DNA from: Armillaria gallica
Lineage: Eukaryota > Basidiomycota > Agaricomycetes > Agaricales > Physalacriaceae
Reading direction: 5' to 3'
Length of the DNA stretch: 64,000 bases
Assembly (NCBI GenBank): GCA_037576215.1
Contig: JBANDB010000001.1
Location: forward strand, 2,046,001 to 2,110,000
The notes below the pieces were generated by a model. The model was not told the origin of the DNA. It saw only the letters and a program-made list of their open reading frames with translations, and ran no database searches. The position numbers and the translations under genes are program-made. Shown here in pieces: positions 36,984 through 46,593 of the stretch. Numbering within the stretch: the stretch's first letter is position 1; each line of letters opens with the position of its first letter.

Positions 36984-36987
36984 CTGG

Positions 36988-37279
36988 AGAACCATGGCAC
37001 TGGGTCACAGACTACTTTGTCAAGTGGAAAGGATATGGACCAGAATCCAACAGTTGGGTATGGGAGGATAACATGGACACCGAAGAACTCGTCGACGAAT
37101 ACCTCGCCGAAAGGGTGAATCGTACCAAGCATGAAACAGGAGATTGGCAATCCTATATGGACCCATTCACCGGACAAAAAGTGTGGTATGACCAACAGCT
37201 AGACTGGGATTGGCTTGGCAGAAACGACAATCCTTCAACAGACACGAAATCGCCGTTCTCACCAACAGAAATACCATGA
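36988..37279 (+). pseudogene. Element B chromodomain
   Basis: Reads EPWHWVTDYFVKWKGYGPESNSWVWEDNM with the conserved aromatic cage region, then EELVDEYLAERVN and a tail ending in TGA at 37279. Chromodomains at the end of integrase direct chromovirus insertion to modified histones. It is separated from the integrase by the solo-LTR-like insertion. Confidence 0.85.
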
Positions 37280-37482
37280 TGACATGAAAAAGTTTACCAG
37301 ACTTACCACTTCCACATCCACCTGATAACGAAATTCCTCCTCCTCGTTCAAGCCCTTGTGTATAGGGAACAAAGAAAGGAGGATCACAGCCATTGAGGCA
37401 GAGGCACTAACATTGTGTCCAGGCATTGTGAGAAAGTAATGACGGGATTGAAGCTAACAGCAGTTGGGACACCTGCCTTAAC

Positions 37483-37492
37483 AGGGGGGTAA
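37483..37492 (+). promoter_or_regulatory. Element B polypurine tract
   Basis: AGGGGGGTAA immediately before the TGTTAC start of the 3' LTR. Confidence 0.8.
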
Positions 37493-37915
37493 TGTTACAA
37501 TTTATTCATTTCTTTACCTAAGTGCCTCTTATCTTATCTTATCTTTGGTGCTTACTCTTATCTTATCTTTAGATCTGCGACTTCACAGAAGTCTTCATAA
37601 ATCTTCACATCAACATGTTGTCACACTCGCTCAACATGTATTATTCTCGGCTACCGTGTATTTGGCTTATTCACTTTCTAACACGGTACCCTCATCTTAG
37701 TACCCATTACAGACCCTCACTTTAGTATATAAGTAGTGTACTCAAAGCTGTATATTCCCTAGCTTTGAGCTAACTTTTATTCATACTGAAACACATTCCT
37801 TCTCACTAAGCACTATTAAGTTGGTCTTGATCGCCAATCATCACAGGACTAGTCGGTGACTGTACGAACGTGATACAGCCAACTATTTACCCTTGGTTGG
37901 AGTTTGGGTCTTACA
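37493..37915 (+). repeat. Element B 3' LTR
   Basis: 423 bp, uninterrupted; the partner of 16566-16646 plus 29318-29658. Contains the same TATATAAG box and AGCTTTGAGCTAA motif (37761-37773). Followed by target-site duplicate GACAT. Confidence 0.93.
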
Positions 37916-38828
37916 GACATGATACAGATACAATAATATTAGTCCTGTGTTACATACTGCCAATGGAGCTACATATACACACCATGGGTGTACAAACACA
38001 GGAATAGGAACAGGACACAAAAACGGGACAGGGATTAGTGAAGCAGAGGAGACAAAGAGAGGTGGTGCATGATGAACTCAATCCAAAGTTCAAAGAGAAA
38101 TAACTTGGACTCACTGGAAAAATACTGGTTATCAAAGTCTTCATACCAGTAGAGAAGTCAAGGAAAAGGCCAGACACTTTGAAGCACTACCCATCAATGG
38201 AGACTCGACTAGTTGCAGTTCCCACCCACAATACCGAAATATAGCAAGGTGAGATGAACATCTGGCGCTCTGAAAATAAAGATAAGAAACGAGGTGATGG
38301 CAGTCCAAGGAAGTGAGATGGCGAAAGGCCATCGATATCATGAAGTAGGCAATCAATGATTGTTCTGTCCATTCCATTTGAGAACCCTTCGTTTCTGGTC
38401 TTCCAGCTCAGCTAAAAACTCTTCTGAAGAGGGTAAGCGGGTCCTGAGTAAAATTTGGTTACTGCAGAGCAAGGGATGGGAGCTTGGCCTATGGGGCAAA
38501 TGGGTTTGAACTTCATCTGGCACTGATGGGACGAAGACAGTCGGGATGAGGGAGTGTGGACCTGCAGTACAGATGTTGCATACTTCATCGTCGTCATCGA
38601 CAACATAGTCATCTGCCAAGTACTTGTGAGGCGAGTTGGCATGAGATTCTTGTGAGTCACAAACAGCCAAGTAGGTGCTCTCCTCATCATAGTAGTGATA
38701 ATTGTTGAGATATGCCTGATATGTCTAGGTACAAATTGTTGTCTTTTGATGACCTTGTTGCTGTAGAGCCACAAGAGAAATGCGAGGAACAGGTGGGTAG
38801 AGCGGTTGCTGTCCTGGGGGCATCATTA
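37916..38828. repeat. Repeat D, right part (interrupted copy)
   Basis: Continues the repeat broken at 16565; matches 61671-62596. A minus-strand open stretch (38353-38670) with an acidic DDYVVDDDDEVCN segment is partly preserved in the other copy. Family unknown. Confidence 0.85.
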
Positions 38829-39084
38829 TGTGATTACTGGATGAGCTTGAAGGATTCTGAGTAGAATAAATGAACTGGGGATTCCATCTGGAGCTGCTCG
38901 AGGAATGAGCTGGTGGAAGTCTGACTGGCTATGGTATATTCTGGCATTTGCCTAGTGCCTTGAGTAGCAATAAACACTGCAGGGAGTATGGCGACATGGT
39001 CTACTCGTTGCTATCATGGTTGGTGATTGCAGTCAATTAGTAATGGCAAAGAGATGAAAGTTGGTGGTGCAAGGGTAAGAGCCT
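38829..39084. other. Short unassigned spacer
   Basis: No gene, RNA or repeat recognised. Confidence 0.35.
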
Positions 39085-39173
39085 CAGAGCTTAGTCAATG
39101 CCTCATCAGCCATTGGACTGGATTGCAACTTCAGAAATTTTCTTTCCAAACAAGTTCACCATAAACCGAATCA
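39085..39173 (+). repeat. TIM54 5' flank, copy with CpG loss
   Basis: Matches 54795-54888 (GAGCTTAGTCARYGCCT onward). Several CpGs of that copy are TG or CA here. Continues at 40130 after a 956-bp insertion. Confidence 0.75.
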
Positions 39174-40129
39174 TGCTGGTGAAAGGTGCTGAGCGCCTAT
39201 GAAGTTGCAACATGCTACACACAACACACTACACTAACACTCAGTAATTGCGGTTTGAAGGGAGGTATATTATACCAGGTTACAGCACTTTGTACTGTAC
39301 TTTACAAGTTCTGGGTGCAATGAATATGATTTGTATAAAGAATATATTGCGATGTCCACTCTAAGTTTGACATGTTACTGAACACAAACTTAAACTGATA
39401 CAGAATGACTGCCTGGTGCAGGTTCTAAACTCGTGCTGGTTGCCTGGTGCAGTTTCAATATTGATACTTTGCGCCTGGTTGCGACTTAAAACACACTGAC
39501 TGGTTCTGAACTGTTTTTTGGGTCTGACTTTCTGTTTCTAGCTTAATACTGTTTGCTTGCTTGTCGGTTCTTGCACACATGAAGTAACCAGGTCACAATC
39601 TTTCTATTCCAGGTGAGTCTACAACTCGAAGCTCTTAACCAATAAAACCTGTACTATTCGCCTAGTAGCATTCTGGGGGTCAGAAACCTGCCTCCCCACT
39701 AGATACATGACCTGTATTTATACTATCCTACTGCTACACTATTACCAATCCTTTTTACTACTGACTAATATGCTTGCTGACCCAGCCTGGTGAGAATAAA
39801 CACTCTACCTGGCAGATATTATCTCATCTGCAGCTACCAGGTCGATCAATTGTACTAGATCTCCACCAGGTGATCTGATGACTTCCGCCAAAATGCCAGT
39901 TGATTACACCATGCGAGGCCCAGCCTGGACACTTGGTCTACTGGGTAGAATACCCAATCTTCTATCTAAGTGTTAGAATTGCTTGTTTTGAAGTTACCAG
40001 GTGAGCCTTTTTGTCTTACAATGTATGTCTTTCTTTCAGTTTCTTACTGGTTGGTATAATGTATTCTATATATATTGCCCAAAAATGTTCATTTACACGT
40101 GTTTTTAAGGGTATGCGCCCAGCAGGCAT
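39174..40129. mobile_element. 956-bp insertion with repeated CCTGGT/ACCAGG motifs
   Basis: Bounded by ATCA at 39170-39173 and 40130-40133. The second copy of the flank (54795-54925) lacks it, so it is a true insertion. The left half has CCTGGT-like motifs (near 39411, 39442, 39471) and the right half the reverse ACCAGG or CACCAGG (near 39579, 39836, 39867, 39997). This polarity resembles subterminal transposase-binding repeats. Starts TGCTGGTG; the end has CCAGCA five bases in. No transposase ORF. Confidence 0.6.
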
Positions 40130-40133
40130 ATCA

Positions 40134-40370
40134 CTGGATGCTGGGATGAACACAGAGCCTCCAAAATCTGGAATGCACTCCGTCCTCGAGTACACCGGTA
40201 TTCCCAAATCATGGCTCTCTAAGCGACCCAAGCTACCATTACGCAACTGGCTCATCTTCCTCACTGTCACGTCCTCCATTACTGGCCTCTTCATCTACGA
40301 CCGCCAGCAATGCAAGAAAATCTGACAAAAATACATAGACAAGGTCAAGCACCTCTCAGACATCAGGAAA
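40134..40370 (+). pseudogene. TIM54: TIM54 N-terminal remnant
   Basis: ATG 40146. Reads MNTEPPKSGMHSVLEYTGIP, then KRPKLPLRNWLIF, a hydrophobic segment (LTVTSSITGLFIY) and DRQQCKKI*QKYIDKVKHL. The pattern of a GIP motif, LPxRNW and a single membrane anchor matches Tim54, a subunit of the mitochondrial TIM22 inner-membrane translocase. TGA 40323-40325 replaces an arginine. After KHLSD the similarity ends, so only the first 75 or so residues remain. Confidence 0.7.
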
Positions 40371-40735
40371 ACCAGCAATTGGTCTTGTTTTAGCCATCTT
40401 TCTGCTGCTTTTTCTTGGTGACTGAGTCTCGGTCTTGGCAAACCAGGTCTTCAGTGTCTTTTTTGTCTTGTCACTAGGGTGGTCTCTTTCAATTGACTTT
40501 TCAGTACAAATGTACAGTTGGTATATTTACCAATGGCAACTGACACAGTATAGTCACAGGTTCTTGGTAATAGTACACTGTACAATCAGTACCAGTAGAG
40601 TTCACATAGCAAAAGCATATCAAAGACAATGCTGCAACTTGTGGAAGGTCTGGGAGGGAAAGCAAGCAGTGGAATAGCAGGAGAGGAACAGAAAATCTGC
40701 TAAGTTCTTTCAAACTCTGCCAGTGGTGCCTGCGC
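40371..40735. other. Unassigned spacer
   Basis: Between the TIM54 remnant and repeat R1 copy 2. T-rich, no supported gene. Ends in GCGC, the target site of R1. Confidence 0.35.
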
Positions 40736-42407
40736 TGATGAGCCTCCAGGCTCTGTATGCTCAGAATTCGCAGATTTTACCTGCTAATTAATGCTACTGT
40801 CCCTTCAACGGACTTTCAGCAAACCAATGATTGCACACACACTGATACCACTTTCATCCTATGGCAACCACTCCTTATGTACTTTGATATCCATCCCATC
40901 TTGCCACGCATCATAATTGCCGTACTTCATCACAGCAAGGCACCTTTGATCAACAATCATCCCAATACAGAATTGACGCATCACTCAGAAGCACCTAGTT
41001 GACGTGCTCATTGATCACTTAATGAAAATGATGTGATTGACACGAGTACCCTCCCAGCTACAGCAACTACAAACCATGTTTACTAAGGCTGTTACTTCAC
41101 CAAGGCCTCAAGAAAAAGTTGCCCCATGCGTACTCCTCAGCACGATGACTATTGCTCAAGTAATCCGCAGCTAAACAGCACCTAATGATCCATGCCTCGC
41201 TCAGCAAAACCATATGGTTCGTATCCATACGCGGCAATGTCGACGAGTTGCTGTTACTTTAGAAGACAACATACCATATGTTTCCTCCAATTTTTACAAA
41301 GCCAAGGCCTTACAGCCTTACTAAGTCTCGCGTATTTACTCTATTTATAAATTCGTACTTGTAGTATAAAAACTAGCTAGAAAACATAGTTCAGGAGCAG
41401 TTCATCTCTAGTTGACCCCAGACTACGTCAATTATCATCACACACTAGTCTATCGCCAGTAAACCACGTCTATTCACCGTTCTGCAGCAATATACTGTTT
41501 ACCCCAGCATATTCTCGATTGCACGTCGACTCTTGAGCTCACCAGAGTTATTCCATGGTTTTTAACTGTGAAGAGTCCTTCATTACGCACTCTTTGCTCT
41601 TAACACTATTGGTGCATGCTCATACTGTGCCAATATGTGATCGCCGTGCCATACCTCGCCCATGTTATCTTTTATAGGCCATCATTGTTTCACTTTCGCA
41701 CCATTGGAGTTTTTACAGTTTCACTTTCGCCATCGTTATCGTCGCCCACTTGGGTAGTCTCAGAGCAGACTTAGGATCAGTTCAGCAAGTTTTCGTATAG
41801 TATCAGTCCCTCGAGCAGACTTGAAGGTTAGTTTTGACATAGGATAGGATCGTTTCAGTACCAGACCAGTTTCGACATCGACTCAGCACCCTCACATCGT
41901 ATAGGACCAGTATCATCGCCAGTTTTTGTAGTTCCACATTTTCTCTTGCCAGTTCACCCTCAGCACCTCGTTCCACATTTATTTTGCCACTCGCAGTCCC
42001 CACACCATTTTCTCATCGCCTTGCTCACTCATAGACTATTGCCAACCGTTTAGTCTATTCTCCATCATTCACCTCGTTCCGATTACCGTCGAGCGATGTT
42101 TTCTAGTCTCTCAGCATGTTTTCTCATACAGATTCATGGTATTCACATCATACCCATTTTCATTCCCTCATTTTGAGAGATCCCTACCAGCTTGAAGCTA
42201 TAGCATTTAGTACTCGACTACCAAGCAGTACTACTTCGCAGACTTAAAGTTGCAGTGTATTCTTGCGTATAGAGGAATTGTTCTACTGTATGGAGGTGCC
42301 TGAACCACTTGCACACACGATCGCCTTGATTGCCATGCTACTACGTTAATTACCCAATCTTGTTCCGAGTTGGTGTTGCTGTTGCCACGGAAGTCTTAGG
42401 CCCATCA
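40736..42407. repeat. 1.68-kb LTR-like repeat R1, copy 2
   Basis: Second copy of 11947-13623, same orientation. Begins TGATGAGCCTCC and ends AGGCCCATCA. Flanked by GCGC (40732-40735) and GCAC (42408-42411), a 4-bp duplication with one CpG transition. Confidence 0.78.
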
Positions 42408-42411
42408 GCAC

Positions 42412-44706
42412 ACAGGCCAATCGCATCGTCTCATGTGATGTTGACTTTTTGATCTGGAATTCAATCTGAATTGATCTCCATGTCTCTTCCCTTCCCCCTC
42501 CATCCTCATTCAAAGGCCAACCTTAGCGTTGAACATTAGCATCAAAATAGTATGTCAAATTTGGGCTGACAATGTGTTACACTCTGGCAAGCAAGATGCA
42601 GGGGTGGTGTGGTGTGTATCGTGTCTAGGGATCCCAGATGGGGCTTTTCATATGGTATGTTTCTCTCCCTGGGAGCTGGTTCTTTGAGTGCTGATGTCCT
42701 TCTATTCCAGTGTGTTACAATTTGTCTGAAGGTAAGTCCCCAGTCCTGGAGATTACTATTGCTCACAGCAGGTACCTGTGAGGCACATGTCATTTTTTTT
42801 TTAGTGCGAGACTCAAATTCAAACACCATTTAAATTGATCTGAATGACCACAGTGCCAATGGGACAAGACCCGGCGTCGTATATGGGTCAGGGAGACTAT
42901 GGAGAGCTGCTCTGGTATGTTTACTGTCCATTTTGGTTTCTTATGCCAATTGCTTACTGTCTGTATGTCATGTTTGCGTCATAGACCTACGCCGACATGG
43001 GACACGAGTCTGCATGTGAGATAACTAGGTGGGGCATTGCTCTGGCTGGGTATATGAGGATCGTAAGTTCCATCGCTTCATGAGGTTGACTCTTTGTAAA
43101 TTCTTGTTGCGCTAATGTATTACTCATGGGTTTTCATTGTTTAAATACATTTTCTATACGTTAGCTGTTGTAGCGTTCATTGTATTACATATATGACAAT
43201 ATACTGGTATTCTAATACTCTCCAAACCGGTCGGAATAGAAAAAGAAAGGAAGATTAATGATCTTTCTAAGATAGACACAGAGCTTGTCAAGACAAAATT
43301 GTTCTTGACAAGAATATGTACCTCACTTGGGCAAGACTTTGATCTTTTCATCTTTGCCATCTTTTTGGTCTTGTGCAAGACTGAAAAGATGCAAAAGACG
43401 ACTTCTGGGTTTTGCTGATGGAGGAGACCCCCAGCCATCTTTCATACCCTAGGAAGGTTATGGTATATGGAAGTAAATGACCTGGGGATGAGGACCATGA
43501 CCAGAGCATGAGATACTTTCAGAAGTACATCAAGGTCCATTGTATCCTGCTTGACTATGTACTCATGCTCACGCTCAGTGTATACAGCCTGTCTTGGTCA
43601 CTGCTGCCATCGACTATGAGATGGTGAATGGGAGATGACATGGGGATCTCGCGACCCATATCGCCAACGAGATAAAAAAGTGACGGTGGTTAGACCTGGG
43701 TTTGGATAGCCTTGCAGATTGGAGTGGGATGCTGCTGCGGTATACATGGCGCACAAAGGAGCAGCTGAGGCAGCAGGAGCTGAATGGGGGTATTGTTATT
43801 GTTGGGCACACGATGTGGAAGGTGTCAAACTGGTGCCCCACATGATCTGGGACTGGATGAACCACTGTCACCACATTCATGCGGTGGTTAACAATTTCAC
43901 TTGGACAATTTCACTTTTTGCGCAAAATAATCACTTAACTTAACTTAAGTTCACTTTTGGCAGGTCAAGTGAATTTGTCGCCTTCACTGGTTTTCCATCC
44001 ATTTCACTGGGTGTCGCACACTCCAAAAGGAGCAAAAAGAATAAAAAAAGAAAGGCTTCAGGAAACCATCAGAGACCAAAAAGTGGCTGTCCCGACATCA
44101 ATTTTGGTCAACTTTAATGGCCAAGGGAGTGTAAATGGAGTGCTCTTTGAGCTTGCCATTTCATATTTTTCGGCTCAGGTAAGCTTAATGTGCATTGAAA
44201 CAGGTATATGACTATGTTACAAGACTTTCCTACTGTACAATCATGAGAATAAATTGTAATAGCGTCCACACCTGAAGGATGGACCCGGTATGATAAAGTA
44301 TGAATTTGTTGTGGTGTAAACATCTTTTCTGACCATTTCTCCTGCATGCTTGCTGCACGCAATCCTGTTCACAAGCTTCATTTCGAGCTTGTTGGTTTCA
44401 AATTTAAGTGAATGGATGTGCAGAGGAGGAGGAAAGTACATCTAAATATACTCACAGCATCTAGCAGAATTTATACATGGGGAGGACATGCAAGCATAAG
44501 AGCCGTCACAGGCAGTCCATGCTAACTCGGAAATATCGGACTGATGGCAGATAACATAGGGGCATGGTAGATAACTGTTGGCAAGAAAAAAGCTTTTTCT
44601 CAAGTATCGTGCTACACAGGATTCTTTGTTTTCCACAACTTTGGCAGCACATTAATCATTGTATATTGCATCTACAGTTAAATTTTAGGGCCTAAAGGTA
44701 AAGAAA
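42412..44706. other. 2.3 kb without a recognised gene
   Basis: Short open stretches on both strands with occasional GT-AG pairs (for example a donor near 42915 and an acceptor near 42984), but joined frames hit stops. Contains a perfect 10-bp hairpin at 43284-43312 and TTCACTT-type repeats near 43900-44000. Probably decayed repeat sequence. Confidence 0.35.
43284..43312. repeat. Perfect hairpin
   Basis: CTTGTCAAGA and TCTTGACAAG separated by nine bases. A further imperfect inverted pair lies just downstream (CTTGGGCAAGA near 43326, TCTTGTGCAAG near 43369). Confidence 0.7.
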
Positions 44707-44856
44707 GGACACCCCTTGATCCGTGACCACGACCATCTCGAATATTCCCATGGTTCAACTGGAACCATCGGAGGGACGAGAGGGCTAGGCTACAGGGAAT
44801 AGGACAGCGTAGCTACTTCTGTACACTCTATATCGCACATAAAACCAACGTTCTCG

Positions 44857-46593
44857 ATGAATCAGAACAAGAAAAACAACGAAGCAAAAACGCCAACACA
44901 AAAGAGTGGCTTCACTCAGACCCAGTTGGGGAACGGTCTGGGACTCTCCCAACAAACGCAAAACACGATGGCAACAAGGAGCACTTTAGCCAATGCACCC
45001 ACTTTTGTAGACGCGATGGGAGCTCAAAAGTGGCTAGTCGACAACAGGCTCATAACATCATCCACAAAATTCAACCTACGCGATGGATCAAACATCGGCG
45101 TCATCCTTGGGCGGATCGCCAGCACACAAGGACTAGCGAGGGAAGTGGTAACGGCCATCAGGGCAGTGGAGGTGCTGGTAATGGAGCTGGGAGACGAAGC
45201 AGCAAAAGAGAGGGAGGAGATCATAAAGGCTGAAGTGACAGAGAGGCTGACAGACGCGTTTGCAAATGTGCTGATGGTGACAATGGTGGGAGTCAAGAAT
45301 GAGCTATCACACGAGTTGAAGGCGACCGTGCATGAAACCATGCGAGCGATTCATGGGCAGGAAGGGGACAGCGGTGAAAGAATGCCGAGAGATGCCTATA
45401 GACAGGCAGTGATCAACGGGAGGAATGCTCAGCAGGGAGGAACACGGATGGGAGTGATACAGGAACAGAGGATGAAGGCAAGACTAGGAGTCAAGGATAG
45501 GCAGCTGCAAATCGCACCAGAGAAAGAACAAATCCCGGAAATCATGAACAAAGCAAATGTGAGACTGATGGAGGAATTCAACGAGGTCTTAAAGAAGATG
45601 GACACAGGCACGGAGCATGCAGTGGTCGCAGTGGGGAAGATTCAGGGAGGCACCGAGCTTCTGGTTGAGTTTGAGTCAGTGGAAGGAGCAAAATGGGTAC
45701 ATGAACAGAGCACGGCCTTCTACGAGCACACGGAACATCTTGTGATTCGCCCACAAATGTACAAGATAATTGTCATGAATGCGCCTCTGACATTTCATGC
45801 GGATTCGACTGAGGAGTGGACAGCAGCTCTGGCCAACTCTCAAGGTGACTACAAGCCTGGACGTATCGTTCACACCCAATGGATCAAGGCAGAACATAAT
45901 CGACAAGAGCAACAGACTAGAGGACATGCACTTCTCAGTGTCGACTCTCCACAGATGGCGAATTCAATCATTACACAGGGTATAGTGGTGTGCGGGGAGC
46001 AAAGGCTTGTCAAAAAGTACATTGACGAAGCACCACAGTGTTTTCACTGCTGGCAGGTGGGCCACAGAGCAAAAGACAAAGAGCGGTGTGCTAGAGGTGA
46101 TGTGATGGAGGACCTGTGCGGCACATGTGGGGGAGCTCACCGTGCATCTGCATGCAACGACCGCCAGACCAGGGCCAACCGTCAATGCGTAAACTGCAAA
46201 GTGGATGGGCATGCATCCTGGGATCTGAACTGTCCATACAAGAAGAGAAAGCGGCATGAACACAATCAACGGGTGCTGGAGAATGCTATGCCATATTTCC
46301 CAACACATGGAGAGGAATGGACATGGGTGATGGAAGCGAGCCACGAGGTGTTTGCTGGTCCAACACTTGAATCGGTCCCAATTCAGTTCGGGAGGCCATC
46401 ACAGAGAGAGAGGCGCAAATGAGCCAAGGAGCTGAAGAAACGGGGATCGCAGAACTCAACAATAAGGGAAGAAGGGGAAGTGATAGACGATGATGATCTA
46501 TTCCAGGCACCCATGGGGTCATGGGATGAAGAGGTCAATTGGGCCCATCAAACTAACAGCGCAGATCTCCATTTGAAGCATACCTACCCATGA
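44857..46593 (+). pseudogene. LINE ORF1, zinc-knuckle RNA-binding protein
   Basis: ATG 44857. A Gln/Asn/Lys-rich start and a helical central region. The C-terminal half has CFHCWQVGH-type, CGTCGGAHRASAC and CVNCKVDGHASWDLNC zinc knuckles, as in nucleic-acid chaperone ORF1 proteins. One TGA at 46420-46422 (RERRK*AKELKK) at an expected arginine; then open to TGA 46591-46593. That stop overlaps the ORF2 start codon as ATGA. Confidence 0.85.

Larger units (their letters stand above)
16566..37915 (+). mobile_element. Ty3/gypsy chromovirus-like element B
   Basis: The outer retrotransposon of a nest. Its LTRs start TGTTAYRATTTATTC and end GGGTCTTACA. A perfect 5-bp target-site duplication GACAT (16561-16565, 37916-37920) sits in repeat D, whose other copy shows the empty site. 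Internal order on the plus strand: primer site, upstream ORF, gag, protease, RT, integrase tail, chromodomain, polypurine tract. It is interrupted by element A in the 5' LTR and by a solo-LTR-like insertion in the chromodomain. The RNase H and integrase core are deleted. Confidence 0.93.

Noticed and set aside
36722..36987. N-terminal extension of the chromodomain ORF
   Set aside because: This part lies in the solo-LTR-like insertion; removing the insertion joins the chromodomain to the integrase tail.
42844..43063. Two-exon gene starting MTTVPMGQ
   Set aside because: Joining the apparent donor at 42915 to the acceptor at 42984 creates a stop codon at the junction and no family motif supports it.
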